This document shows positions 31,651 through 40,531 of a stretch of DNA of 64,000 nucleotides, piece after piece. How positions within the stretch are numbered: the first letter of the stretch is position 1; the number at the start of each line of letters is the position of its first letter. Origin of the DNA: Alkalihalobacillus sp. LMS6 (GTDB taxonomy: Bacteria; Bacillota; Bacilli; Bacillales; Bacillaceae_D); the NCBI RefSeq assembly GCF_024362765.1, contig NZ_CP093302.1, positions 3,223,564 through 3,287,563 on the forward strand. Direction: 5' to 3'. The translations under genes were made by a program, and so were the position numbers. The notes below the pieces were generated by a model. That model made no database searches. It worked only from the letters and a program-made list of their open reading frames with translations, and was not told the DNA's origin.

Positions 31651-34614
31651 ATTGTTTTTTCGACAACCAATGACCCCTTTTTTCTTTAGAAGTCGACAGT
31701 AACGTGCTTTTATGATATATGAGGGCGGATTCGGACGAGGCGGTGTAGGTGGGCCTGGTATCCAAATCGCAAATAGATCAAGATCATCTTGAAGATTTCG
31801 GATTGTTTGACCAGGCTGATACGTGATGCCTGTTCCATCTGGACTTGTATTCCAACCACCAAAGCGGAAACCAGGGCGAATCGGAATTTGCAATGGAATC
31901 GTGACATCATCTCCTATTATGAACTGAATAGGATCAGGAATATTTGTCGCTGGTGGACCTCCTGCATCATTTGCAAAAAACGTGACCGTCCCCACATTAA
32001 CAACTGGTGAAAACCTTGCCGTTAAAACCAGATTTCCAGTTGTTCCTTCTGGAATCACCGTAACTTGCTCCCCCGCATCATTAAACCAGCCATCAAAGGT
32101 TTGACCAGGAATTGGAGAAGGGTCTTGCAACACGATAGGAAGCTGTGTCACATTGTACGTGGTCGGATTGGGATTAACTTGGCCAGGGAACAAACCTAAA
32201 TACGTAATCGTATACGTAATTGGCGCGATCACCACTTGTGTCGTTCCTTCTAGCCGTACTTCCCAGCCATCAAAACCTACAGGTGGTTTAACAAATGCAG
32301 CGGCATCTGCAGGTGTGAGTGTAGGATACGCTGGTGTCGCTACCGCAACGACGATCGGCGTCCCTTGCGCATTTGGCGTCACGTAAGGCGTATTATTAAG
32401 TTGGATGGTCGAACCAGCAAGGGGGCCAATAATTTGGGCAACATTTGCTTCACTCAAAAGATACAAACCATTTGTTAACTCCCTCACCCCAGAAAGGTTA
32501 ATTGTTCCAGCATTATAAACACCTGGACCAGCAACTATTGCCGTATTGCCTGTAATCGTACTAGCGTCTGTAACAGTCAAGGTACCGGTAGTACTAATAT
32601 AGGCTGCTCCACCTCGTTGCGCAGTATTTGCTTGGATCGTTCCGCCACTTAACGTACCCACTGCATTTTCAGTTACATATAAACCGCCTCCATTAACCGT
32701 CGCTGTATTAGTTTGAACAGTGCCTCCCGTTACGGTAAGGGTCGTCTCACCTGATTGATAAAGGCCTCCACCATTAATTCCAGCTAAATTTTCATCAATC
32801 GTTCCGCCATTTATCAGATTCGTTCCAACACCATTATAGTAAACCCCGCCACCATTTCGACCAGCGGTGTTATTTGCGATTAACACATTGCCACTTATGA
32901 CGGAGCTACCAGTGGTAACGTCGACACCACCGCCGTTGCTGCTAATTATTGCGCCAACAAACCCAGCTTGATTTCCAGTGATTGTGACGTTATCGGTTAA
33001 AGTTACTGTTCCAGTAGCCGTATTAAAGTAAATACCGCCGCCACTGCCCGTGGCGCTACGATTATTTTGAATAACAGTTGCGCCATTTACAAGAAGCGTA
33101 CTATTGTCACCTGTATACCAAACACCACCGCCATTTCCTTCTGACTGGTTCGCATCAACGATACTGTTTGTAATAGAGGCTGCTAAAATACCAGGACCTC
33201 CGCTTAACCGCATGCCACCGCCTTCATTACCAGAAGTATTTAAATTGAAAACTGAATCGATAAGATTGAGATCATTGTTCCCACCTAAGTTTGAAGCAAA
33301 AAAGAATCCGCCTCCAAACGATCCTGCTTGGTTTCCGGTAAACGTATCATTAGCAATTGTTACAGATGAACTTGCTACATTCGTAAATGTTACACCGCCA
33401 CCGCTTTCATCAGCTGAATTTTCCGTAAACACTGAATTGATGATGCTTGCCGTCAATGGTGCTTCACTTCCAGAGATCAGTATCCCTCCACCGTTACTTC
33501 CAGCTTGGTTTTGTGTAGCAGTTACATTGTCGACATTTAGCGTTAGCCCATTTAATACGGACGTATTATTCACTAAAATTCCGCCACCAGCACCATTCAA
33601 CGCTACATTTGACGTAAAGATTGTATCATTGACTGTGACTGCTCCTCCTCCAGCGGTTAACACACCAAGCCCACCATTAATGTCGGCCGTATTATTTGTA
33701 AACGTTGCTCCCGTAACAGACACATTCGCTTGGCTTGTATTCGCTATAACCGCATAAACACCGCCACCATTCAATCGAGCTTGGTTCCTGGCATATGTTG
33801 TTGCACCTGTAATGGTTAACGCATCGTTAGGGTTTGTTGCTAAAAAATATACGCCTGCGCCACTTGATGAAAGATTAAACGATATGTTCACTGCATCCGA
33901 AATCGTTAAAGACACGGGTCCTGGATTTGGTGCAGAACCACTACTGTTGGTTACGTGCACACCGCCACCATTTCCACCAGCAGCATTGCTGATGATCTGT
34001 ACATTTCCGGAAATAGGTAAATCGCCACCTATCCCATCGACATAAACATTCGAAAATATGCCTCCACCTTGATTGGCCGTATTCCCGCTAATAAAGACGT
34101 TGTCTGATATCGAAACCGAATCACCTGCATTCCGGCGTGCAATCATCACACCCCCACCACTTGTGCGCGATGCACAACCAACAATTCGCGCATCTCCATT
34201 CATGACTAAACCGCTCGGCGAAGCAACAAGCCCACGTAAATAAAACCCTCCGCCTTCTTGATAAGAATAATTATTTTGTAACGTCGTTCCCCTCCCTAGC
34301 GTAACAAATCCTCCTTGAGGACTTACTAAACTACGATTATTTAAGCTACCAACTGGATTTCCACCATTAAGATTGCCATCAAGGGTTATATTTTGAAATG
34401 TGACTGTTGCCCCATTCGTAATGGAAAACATGTAGCCTGGCAAAGGGAACCCAGGTATTTTTGTTAATGTTTGTATAGCTCCTGCACTAATAATAACGAC
34501 ATTATAATTGATCGTTAGCTGACTCGAAATGAAGAAACTTGCCCCTATCTCCAGCGGAGTTTGCTGAGCAGCAATTGCATTACGTAATTCTGTTTCATTC
34601 ACCACTAACACCAT
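31633..34614 (-). CDS. Large beta-helix protein with InlB-type repeats, no signal peptide
   Basis: The 993-residue protein starts at ATG 34614, behind GGAGG. The frame is open further upstream, but that stretch begins in the T-run of the neighbouring terminator. Residues 1-790 are many short units with NxxGGGV-type turns (GNTANQGGGIFSNVYVDG; TATVNGGGLYVTENAVGTLS), like the polymorphic membrane protein/pectate-lyase-like beta-helix. Two InlB-type B repeats follow (about 800-950, with TFDGWFNDAG and FGGWNTSPDG). Then comes a Pro-rich linker and a basic Cys-containing tail, RYCRLLKKKGVIGCRKNNKK. There is no Sec signal, LPxTG or S-layer motif, so how it reaches a surface is unclear. A spore-surface or adhesin role is only a guess. 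Confidence 0.87.
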   Translation of the reverse strand: MVLVVNETELRNAIAAQQTPLEIGASFFISSQLTINYNVVIISAGAIQTLTKIPGFPLPGYMFSITNGATVTFQNITLDGNLNGGNPVGSLNNRSLVSPQGGFVTLGRGTTLQNNYSYQEGGGFYLRGLVASPSGLVMNGDARIVGCASRTSGGGVMIARRNAGDSVSISDNVFISGNTANQGGGIFSNVYVDGIGGDLPISGNVQIISNAAGGNGGGVHVTNSSGSAPNPGPVSLTISDAVNISFNLSSSGAGVYFLATNPNDALTITGATTYARNQARLNGGGVYAVIANTSQANVSVTGATFTNNTADINGGLGVLTAGGGAVTVNDTIFTSNVALNGAGGGILVNNTSVLNGLTLNVDNVTATQNQAGSNGGGILISGSEAPLTASIINSVFTENSADESGGGVTFTNVASSSVTIANDTFTGNQAGSFGGGFFFASNLGGNNDLNLIDSVFNLNTSGNEGGGMRLSGGPGILAASITNSIVDANQSEGNGGGVWYTGDNSTLLVNGATVIQNNRSATGSGGGIYFNTATGTVTLTDNVTITGNQAGFVGAIISSNGGGVDVTTGSSVISGNVLIANNTAGRNGGGVYYNGVGTNLINGGTIDENLAGINGGGLYQSGETTLTVTGGTVQTNTATVNGGGLYVTENAVGTLSGGTIQANTAQRGGAAYISTTGTLTVTDASTITGNTAIVAGPGVYNAGTINLSGVRELTNGLYLLSEANVAQIIGPLAGSTIQLNNTPYVTPNAQGTPIVVAVATPAYPTLTPADAAAFVKPPVGFDGWEVRLEGTTQVVIAPITYTITYLGLFPGQVNPNPTTYNVTQLPIVLQDPSPIPGQTFDGWFNDAGEQVTVIPEGTTGNLVLTARFSPVVNVGTVTFFANDAGGPPATNIPDPIQFIIGDDVTIPLQIPIRPGFRFGGWNTSPDGTGITYQPGQTIRNLQDDLDLFAIWIPGPPTPPRPNPPSYIIKARYCRLLKKKGVIGCRKNNKKSEC

Positions 34615-34638
34615 GTCGACACACACCTCCATTCTACA

Positions 34639-34670
34639 TATTCGTTCTATTAACCTATGCAGAACGAATA
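34639..34670 (-). promoter_or_regulatory. Inverted repeat in the leader of the beta-helix gene
   Basis: A perfect 10-bp inverted repeat, TATTCGTTCT at 34639-34648 and AGAACGAATA at 34661-34670, with a 12-base centre, lies 25 bases upstream of the start codon. It has no T-run, so an operator or a leader hairpin is more likely than a terminator. Confidence 0.5.
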
Positions 34671-34720
34671 AAATGGTATGGTGATGCACCCTAATAAACA
34701 GGAAAATAAGCAAAACGCAC

Positions 34721-34748
34721 AAAAAAACTTGCCAATGTATTCGGCAAG
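34721..34748 (-). terminator. Terminator of the TetR gene
   Basis: The 6-bp stem CTTGCC / GGCAAG with a 9-base loop is followed by seven T on the minus strand, 10 bases after the tetR-like stop. Confidence 0.82.
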
Positions 34749-34757
34749 CTTAAAAAG

Positions 34758-35402
34758 TTATTTATCCAACATAAACGGTTTCAACATTGGGATAAGCAAT
34801 GTATCGACAATTCGTTCAACATAAGCACGATCAAACGGCTTCCCTATTAAAAATACTCGGTAGGTTATGAGCGCTGGACCGATATCCGCTAGTAAATCTA
34901 AATCCGCATGTTTTAAATAACCATTTTTTAAAAAGGGTTTTACAATGGATTCAATCGTTTGCCTATGGCGCTGGTAGAAATCATTGTGAAGCCCTTTTTC
35001 CAATTCTTTATGGTGCGGTATAGCTGAACCTATGGCAGTGAGCGCCTTTTGATGGTGATCGTGCTCTCCTTGAAACACAAGACTGAGTAAGTCGACTAGT
35101 TGCTCACGCAAACTTTGTTCCGTATTAAGCTTTTCGCTTAATGTCTCAAACGGGCTAATCGAGGCAGAAGCATCAATAATAAGCGCAACTTTAGATGGCC
35201 AGCGTCTATAGATCGTCGCTTTTCCAACTTTTGCTCTTGCGGCAACAGCTTCGATTGTTAATCCATCGTAACCAACTTCAGCTAAAACATTTAACGTTGA
35301 TTCTAAAATCACTTGATTGCGACTTAAATCTAAAGGTCTGCCTCTCTTTACATCCTCTTGTTCATGTTGTTCAGTGCTCAATTCTGCCTTCCCTCCTAAC
35401 AT
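34758..35402 (-). CDS. TetR/AcrR family transcriptional repressor
   Basis: The 214-residue protein has an N-terminal TetR DNA-binding domain (about residues 28-75, [20 protein letters not shown] then [16 protein letters not shown]) and a helical ligand-binding C-terminal half of the TetR_C_11 kind. It is divergent from an EmrB/QacA-type efflux gene. The 146 bases between them hold two palindromes with TTACGAA/TTCGTAA half-sites. It should repress the pump and itself until a ligand binds. The start of the track at ATG 35402 lacks a strong ribosome site; the first 20 residues vary in such proteins and an inner start cannot be excluded. Confidence 0.9.
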   Translation of the reverse strand: MLGGKAELSTEQHEQEDVKRGRPLDLSRNQVILESTLNVLAEVGYDGLTIEAVAARAKVGKATIYRRWPSKVALIIDASASISPFETLSEKLNTEQSLREQLVDLLSLVFQGEHDHHQKALTAIGSAIPHHKELEKGLHNDFYQRHRQTIESIVKPFLKNGYLKHADLDLLADIGPALITYRVFLIGKPFDRAYVERIVDTLLIPMLKPFMLDK

Positions 35403-35448
35403 TTAACCTTTTTTATTAGTGTAGCACTCCCTTTTTCCGCTGACAATT

Positions 35449-35476
35449 AATTACGAACCTATTGCGTTTCGTAATT
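35449..35476. promoter_or_regulatory. Probable TetR operator 1
   Basis: AATTACGAA (35449-35457) and its exact complement TTCGTAATT (35468-35476) are separated by 10 bases, in the region between the divergent tetR-like and efflux genes. Confidence 0.6.
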
Positions 35477-35500
35477 CATGGTGATAAGATAGTTTAGCTA

Positions 35501-35517
35501 TACGAAGGCGTTTCGTA
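35501..35517. promoter_or_regulatory. Probable TetR operator 2
   Basis: TACGAA and TTCGTA form an inverted repeat with a 5-base centre, 31 bases before the efflux pump start. It shares the ACGAA half-site with operator 1, so the repressor probably binds both. Confidence 0.6.
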
Positions 35518-35548
35518 ATTTTTTAGATCATGAGGGGGTTTTATATAT

Positions 35549-37021
35549 ATGGCAATTGTTGCTGAAGGCAGTGGTGCCGCCAAAGAAACAAACCAACCAG
35601 AATTAAATCCAATACCAGTCATTGCCGTTCTACTCTCCGGTGCATTTGTAGCGATTTTAAGCGAGACTATTCTTAACGTCGCTTTAAATGCAATTATGGC
35701 TGACTTTGGTGTTCAATCGAGTACAGCGCAATGGCTCGTAACAGGCTATATGCTTGTAATTGGGACACTTATTCCTGTTTCTGCATACTTTATGCAGCGT
35801 TTTACAACGAGGCAATTATTTATAACCGCGATGGCATTATTTTCTATCGGAACGCTAATCTCAGGGTTTAGCCCAGTCTTTTCGGTCCTACTTATTGGTC
35901 GTTTAACCCAAGCAGTCGGTACGGCCATTATGATTCCGTTACTAATTAATATTATTTTAGCTGTCATCCCTGTCGAAAAGCGTGGAGCCGCAATGGGAAT
36001 GGTTGGACTTGTAATTATGTTCGCTCCTGCAATTGGGCCAACAGTGTCCGGTCTCATTGTAGAAAATTTATCATGGCGCTGGTTATTCTTTATCATTTTA
36101 CCAATTGCGCTAGGCTCCCTTTTGTTTGGAATGAAAGTGTTAACCAATTTGGCAGAAGTGTCAAAGCCAAAGCTAGATATTCTCTCTTTCTTACTCTCAA
36201 CACTTGGTTTCGGGGGGATTGTATACGGATTTAGCGCGGCAGGAAAAGGCGACGCAAGCTTTGCCGATCCGTCTGTCTTTATTTTTCTCGTCGTCGGTTT
36301 CGTTTCACTCGGCTTATTTGTCTACCGTCAACTCAAACTAGACTCACCATTATTAGATATTCGCGTTTTCCGTTACCCTATGTTTGCTCTCGGACTTGTG
36401 ATGGCGATGATGGTTATGATGACCATGTTTGCGATGATGCTCGTCATGCCAATCTACATGCAAGGCGCGTTACTCTTTACACCAATCGTCGCAGGTCTTG
36501 TGATGCTTCCTGGCGGTCTATTAAACGGGGCCATGTCACCTATTATGGGACGATTGTTTGATAAATTTGGTCCACGACCATTGTTAATACCAGGAACAAT
36601 TATCCTTGCCGCTGTTGTCTTTTCTTATCGATACACGGTTCCAGGCATACCTGTTTGGATTGTCATCGTTCAACAAGCGATACTCATGGTTGCTGTGGCA
36701 ATGATTATGATGCCGGCGCAAACAAACGGATTGAATCAGATTCCAGAAAAACTTTATCCACATGGTACTGCTATCATGAACACACTCATGCAAGTGTCAG
36801 GCGCTATTGGCGCAGCACTGTTTATTTCCGTAATGGAGACAGGTCAGCAAAGTTATTTAAGCGACCAAGGTATCTCACCAAGTGAAGCAACTGACTCACA
36901 AATGATGGATGCCTTAACGTACGGCTCGCAACAAAGCTTCTCCACTGGTTTTTATATTGCACTTGCTGCTGTCGTTCTTGCTTTACTCGTAAAACGAACG
37001 TCTCAGACGAGAAAACAATAG
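35549..37021 (+). CDS. DHA2 family multidrug efflux MFS transporter (EmrB/QacA type)
   Basis: The 490-residue protein has about fourteen transmembrane segments and the DHA2 motifs: LSETILNVALNAIMADFGVQ in helix 1, STAQWLVTGYMLVIGTLIPV, and the motif C region GLVIMFAPAIGPTVSGLI. These pumps export drugs or toxic amphiphiles by proton antiport. The start at ATG 35549 has GAGGGGG. It is controlled most likely by the divergent TetR protein through the two palindromes upstream. The compound is unknown. Confidence 0.93.
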   Translation: MAIVAEGSGAAKETNQPELNPIPVIAVLLSGAFVAILSETILNVALNAIMADFGVQSSTAQWLVTGYMLVIGTLIPVSAYFMQRFTTRQLFITAMALFSIGTLISGFSPVFSVLLIGRLTQAVGTAIMIPLLINIILAVIPVEKRGAAMGMVGLVIMFAPAIGPTVSGLIVENLSWRWLFFIILPIALGSLLFGMKVLTNLAEVSKPKLDILSFLLSTLGFGGIVYGFSAAGKGDASFADPSVFIFLVVGFVSLGLFVYRQLKLDSPLLDIRVFRYPMFALGLVMAMMVMMTMFAMMLVMPIYMQGALLFTPIVAGLVMLPGGLLNGAMSPIMGRLFDKFGPRPLLIPGTIILAAVVFSYRYTVPGIPVWIVIVQQAILMVAVAMIMMPAQTNGLNQIPEKLYPHGTAIMNTLMQVSGAIGAALFISVMETGQQSYLSDQGISPSEATDSQMMDALTYGSQQSFSTGFYIALAAVVLALLVKRTSQTRKQ

Positions 37022-37039
37022 AAGGAACAACATTCTTCG

Positions 37040-37087
37040 AAAGAATCTACAGGATTGATCGCATATGATCCCTGTAGATTCTTTTTT
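37040..37087 (+). terminator. Terminator of the efflux gene
   Basis: A 14-bp perfect stem, AAAGAATCTACAGG at 37040-37053 and CCTGTAGATTCTTT at 37071-37084, is followed by T residues. Confidence 0.9.
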
Positions 37088-37239
37088 TATATGAACGGCG
37101 TGAAGAGATAATCGTTAACGCAGAGTGGGAAATTGCCCAAATGGTCCAAATTAAGAAGCTCCATCTGGTATTGTCTAATTCACAACTTTATTATATTATG
37201 TTTATAAATGAGTAAACAAAAAGGAGAAACGTTTATAAT

Positions 37240-37980
37240 ATGACTAAAAACGCACGTTGGGATGCAACTATAGCAGAACTTCAAGTTGGGTTCCGTTATA
37301 ACAAACAGCACGAGGAGTACCAATGCCTTTTTTGTGAGCAAACATTCTCTAAAGGGGTGATCTATCCCTATCATGAGCTTTTACTTGAAGCCCAAAAAGC
37401 CATTGAACTTCATATCCGAACGCAACACGAATCACCTTTTAACCAGCTTATACAGATGGATAAAAGGTATACCGGCATATCTGAACAACAGCGGGATACT
37501 CTTAAGTATTTTTATGATGGGCTCGATGACAAGAAAATCGCAGAAATCGTTGGAGGAAGTCCCTCAACCATACGAAATTATCGATTTAAGCTTAAGGAGA
37601 AAGAAAAGCAAGCGAAGGTATTTTTAGTTTTAATGGCATTAACACGAGACCCTCAAAAAGAGTCATTTATACATTTCCATGAAGGAGCGAGGATGATGGA
37701 TGAACGGTATGCCATAACTGCAGAAGAAGAAAGCCAAGTATTAGAAACCTATATTATCGATGGAAAGATGACCGTCTTTCCTAGGAAAGAAAAAAAGAAG
37801 CTTGTGATTTTGCGCTACTTGATGAATGATTTTGAATTTGACCGCAACTATTCTGAAAAAGAAGTGAATCAAATCTTGCAACGCACATACGATGACTTCG
37901 TTACTCTCAGACGCTATTTAATCGAGTATGGGTTTATGAAAAGAGACACAGAAGGATCTCAATACTGGAAAAACCGCTAA
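37240..37980 (+). CDS. DUF2087 domain regulator with N-terminal zinc-finger-like segment
   Basis: The 246-residue protein has three parts. An N-terminal C-x2-C...H...H segment (about residues 29-65: CLFC and, later, HIRTQH) looks like a treble-clef or C2H2 zinc site. A LuxR-like helix-turn-helix follows (about 85-125, YDGLDDKKIAEIVGGSPSTI). The C-terminal DUF2087 domain (about 170-245) has FPRKEKKKLVILRYLMNDFE and RRYLIEYGFMKRDTEGSQYW. Relatives are thought to be transcriptional regulators. The start at ATG 37240 has AAGGAG 13 bases upstream. It stands alone, convergent with a DoxX-like gene. The regulated target is unknown. Confidence 0.82.
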   Translation: MTKNARWDATIAELQVGFRYNKQHEEYQCLFCEQTFSKGVIYPYHELLLEAQKAIELHIRTQHESPFNQLIQMDKRYTGISEQQRDTLKYFYDGLDDKKIAEIVGGSPSTIRNYRFKLKEKEKQAKVFLVLMALTRDPQKESFIHFHEGARMMDERYAITAEEESQVLETYIIDGKMTVFPRKEKKKLVILRYLMNDFEFDRNYSEKEVNQILQRTYDDFVTLRRYLIEYGFMKRDTEGSQYWKNR

Positions 37981-37999
37981 TGTGCATTAGCGGTTTTCT
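37967..37999. terminator. Bidirectional terminator
   Basis: The stem AAAACCGCTAATG / CATTAGCGGTTTT contains the stop codon of the DUF2087 gene and lies next to the stop of the convergent DoxX-like gene. Confidence 0.8.
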
Positions 38000-38376
38000 T
38001 CTTTATGTACGTCATGTGAATGCGTTAATTTTATCGCGCCATAAATTAACGGTATCTGCATTGGCAAGCGCGCCCACAACGCCCACTGAGGTACTTTTTT
38101 GTCGCCAATTCTCAAATTATCTTTGTACGTCGAATAAATATTCGCTGGAAACACGAGAATCATAAAGAGCGCTAATAATTTCCCAACGACTGTTTGGCCC
38201 TTTTGAACCCAAAGTAAGACGGCAAAAAGAAGCTCCGCTACACCTGTGATCAATACTGCCGCTTTCCTAAAAGGTAGCGCAGGCGGAATAATTCTTCTAA
38301 AAACTTTTTCATGTGTAAAATGAAGAATACCAATTACAGTCAACATAACGGAAAACATAATTCGAAGTCCTTTCAT
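37987..38376 (-). CDS. DoxX-like family membrane protein
   Basis: The 129-residue protein has four hydrophobic segments with the DoxX-like pattern: MFSVMLTVIGILHF, TGVAELLFAVLLWVQ, LLALFMILVFPANIY and LPMQIPLIYGAIKL. DoxX-like proteins are small membrane proteins of unclear function, sometimes linked to redox or thiol stress. It starts at ATG 38376 after AGGAGGG and is monocistronic. No more specific role can be given. Confidence 0.8.
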   Translation of the reverse strand: MKGLRIMFSVMLTVIGILHFTHEKVFRRIIPPALPFRKAAVLITGVAELLFAVLLWVQKGQTVVGKLLALFMILVFPANIYSTYKDNLRIGDKKVPQWALWARLPMQIPLIYGAIKLTHSHDVHKEENR

Positions 38377-38676
38377 TCCATCCCTCCTAAAAAACGACTA
38401 TCTACCTTTTCCCACCTTTTGAAAAATCAAACATTTTCGACAAAAAAGAAAACCAAAATCCTTGTGCTTTATCGAAAAGCCTACTAATGTAGATTATAAG
38501 ATTGTCGAATTTAACGTTACTCTTCCATCAACCGTTGACGATTTCTTCACATTGAGAGAAATTTCTCAATTATTTCCTGGGGAATACCGTCGAACCTTTT
38601 CCTTCTTTAAAATTAGTAAACAAAACGACACGAACGCTTGTCGAGTTTGTCGTTTAAGCGTGTGAAAGGACTTACT

Positions 38677-39123
38677 ATGATACGTACGATTATTGCTTGG
38701 GGCTCCGTTCTTTTATGGATGGGTGTCATCTTTTACTTATCTCATCAACCAGGAGGAGATTCATCTTCTCTTAGTGGCGGAATTCTTGATTTCATTGATT
38801 CATTTGTTCCTTTTTTCAACCTCACGGAACATGAATGGATTCACACACTGCTTAGAAAAGGGGCTCATATCGGCTCATATTTTATTTTAGGCGTACTCGT
38901 TATGTTTGGTTTGCATACGACGCCACTAGCAGGAAAGCGACAGTTGTTTATTGCTTTTATTATTTGTGTACTTTATGCGATTTCTGATGAAATCCATCAA
39001 CTTTACATTCCTGGGCGAAGTGGCCAACTATCAGATGTACTTATTGATAGCATAGGTGCTACAGCAGGTATCGCCTTTTACTGGCTACTATCTGTCCGCT
39101 TTACTCAGCGAACGAATCAATAA
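38677..39123 (+). CDS. VanZ family membrane protein
   Basis: The 148-residue protein shows the VanZ pattern: an N-terminal helix with GVIFYLSHQPG, HTLLRKGAHIGSYFILGVLV, and the signature AISDEIHQLYIPGRSGQLSD, then VLIDSIGA. VanZ proteins are small membrane proteins; some raise tolerance to teicoplanin or lipoglycopeptides, most have unknown roles. ATG 38677 with GAAAGGA was chosen over the longer frame from 38638, which has no ribosome site. It is followed by the PrpE-like gene on the same strand 71 bases later, with a possible promoter in between. Confidence 0.9.
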   Translation: MIRTIIAWGSVLLWMGVIFYLSHQPGGDSSSLSGGILDFIDSFVPFFNLTEHEWIHTLLRKGAHIGSYFILGVLVMFGLHTTPLAGKRQLFIAFIICVLYAISDEIHQLYIPGRSGQLSDVLIDSIGATAGIAFYWLLSVRFTQRTNQ

Positions 39124-39194
39124 TTATTGCGGTTCCATCTGTTACCAATCGTACATTTTTTGCTATAATAAAAAGAAAAAAGGACGGGTTCCAT

Positions 39195-39890
39195 TTGGAT
39201 AATGTATTTGTTGTAGGCGATATTCACGGTTGCTATGAAGAACTCATCGAATTGCTACAGCATTGGGATAAAAATCATGATCAGCTCATTTTTCTTGGAG
39301 ATTACATTGATAGAGGAAAAGATTCTCGCAAAGTCGTTGAGTTGGTTCAACGTCTTGTTCACGAACACGGGGCAATTGCATTGAAGGGTAATCATGAAGA
39401 TATGTTTATGAATTGGTTAAACGAATGGCAGACAGAGCGCTTTATTCGAAATGGTGGAAAAGAAACCATCCATTCTTTTTTAGGAACGTCAGACGAAATC
39501 GACGAACGAAGAGCGATTGCAGAAACGTTTCCACAAATTATTCATTTCTTAAAACAGCTTCCTATCTATTATGAGTGGGGCAACTACCTTTTCGTTCATG
39601 CCGGGATTAACCCGGAACGTACCGATTGGAAAGAAAATACGTCTCACGATTTCTTATGGATTCGTGATGAATTTCATCAACAAACGAATCCAACGAACAA
39701 AACGATTATTTTCGGGCATACCCCTGTGCAAATGCTTCACTCAGAGCCACAAGCAACGCCTTGGTATTCTGAATGTGAAACGAAAATTGGCATGGATGGA
39801 GGTCTTGTGTTTGGTGGAAAACTTTTCGCCTTACGTATTAATTCGCAAGGTTCGTTTACGTGGTTTGAACAAAGCAAATTAGCTGAATAA
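39195..39890 (+). CDS. PrpE/ApaH-like serine/threonine-type metallophosphatase
   Basis: The 231-residue protein has the metallophosphatase motifs GDIHGCYEE, FLGDYIDRGKDS, LKGNHEDMF and FGHTPV in order. This is the bis(5'-nucleosyl)-tetraphosphatase/PrpE/protein phosphatase group. Members hydrolyse Ap4A or phosphoprotein in the cytoplasm with two metal ions. It starts at TTG 39195, supported by AAAGGACGGG and by the expected N terminus DNVFVVGDIHG. Protein phosphatase and Ap4A hydrolase cannot be told apart from sequence. Confidence 0.9.
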   Translation: MDNVFVVGDIHGCYEELIELLQHWDKNHDQLIFLGDYIDRGKDSRKVVELVQRLVHEHGAIALKGNHEDMFMNWLNEWQTERFIRNGGKETIHSFLGTSDEIDERRAIAETFPQIIHFLKQLPIYYEWGNYLFVHAGINPERTDWKENTSHDFLWIRDEFHQQTNPTNKTIIFGHTPVQMLHSEPQATPWYSECETKIGMDGGLVFGGKLFALRINSQGSFTWFEQSKLAE

Positions 39891-39942
39891 TACAGAAGCC
39901 TGAGAGACCGTAGCAAATAAGCGTCCTCCCAGGCTGTTTCGT

Positions 39943-40242
39943 TTATCCTTGAAATGGGGCAATAAAAATAGTCTCTTGGGCTTGAAGTTCGACCGATTCC
40001 AAACTTAATGAAAGAAGTGCTGCAATAATCTGCACTAAACTTAAGTTATTCAAATCAGCTAAATACGCAACAAGCGCCACTCTTCTCGTTCCACATGCTG
40101 CGGCTAAAAGCGTACCGTCTTGCACGACGATAACCTCTGGACCAAGCAGAGAAGCTGATCGGCATGTGGTCCGCACAACATCCTCACTTCCAGTTAACAC
40201 ATTTACAGATCCAAGACCCGGTACCGGAATAATTATAGCCAT
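39943..40242 (-). CDS. Small hydrophobic protein of unknown function
   Basis: I do not recognise this 99-residue protein. ATG 40242 was chosen because GAAAGGAGAG lies 7 bases upstream; the frame extends to 40281 without a ribosome site. The protein is rich in Val, Leu, Ala and Ser, with MAIIIPVPGLGSVNVLTGSE at the start and long aliphatic stretches (VALVAYLADLNNLSLVQIIA; ALLSLSLESVELQA). It has only two Cys and few charges. The pattern suggests a compact or amphipathic structural protein, possibly of the spore coat, but that is a guess. Confidence 0.65.
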   Translation of the reverse strand: MAIIIPVPGLGSVNVLTGSEDVVRTTCRSASLLGPEVIVVQDGTLLAAACGTRRVALVAYLADLNNLSLVQIIAALLSLSLESVELQAQETIFIAPFQG

Positions 40243-40531
40243 TCGTACTCTCCTTTCAACACAAGATATGAAGTTGTACAAAGTAGACTATGACGTCATC
40301 GACCAAATCGCTTTAACAAGGACCTATTTATCAAAAAATTGCGCCTTTATCTTCATATCTGGAATTAATCGGAAATTACGTGTGAGAATCGTAATTATTT
40401 AATTCATATGTTACACTGTTGTAAAGAAACTGAAATGAAACATCCTTTCTTCTCCATTTTTACGCATTCTTACAAATTCACCCAACTCTCTCCTCTTTTT
40501 TTTCCTTTTATTCGGCATTATAGTAAAACCT

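Noticed and set aside
33104-33757. 217-residue plus-strand frame inside the beta-helix gene
   Set aside because: It is the antisense shadow of the glycine/asparagine repeats; its proline-rich text mirrors them.
38462-38665. 67-residue plus-strand frame before the VanZ gene
   Set aside because: It starts with GTG without a ribosome site and shows no recognisable pattern; it looks like chance.
40268-40402. 44-codon plus-strand frame beginning MKLYKVDYDVIDQIALTRTY
   Set aside because: Composition is acceptable, but there is no ribosome site and no other support.
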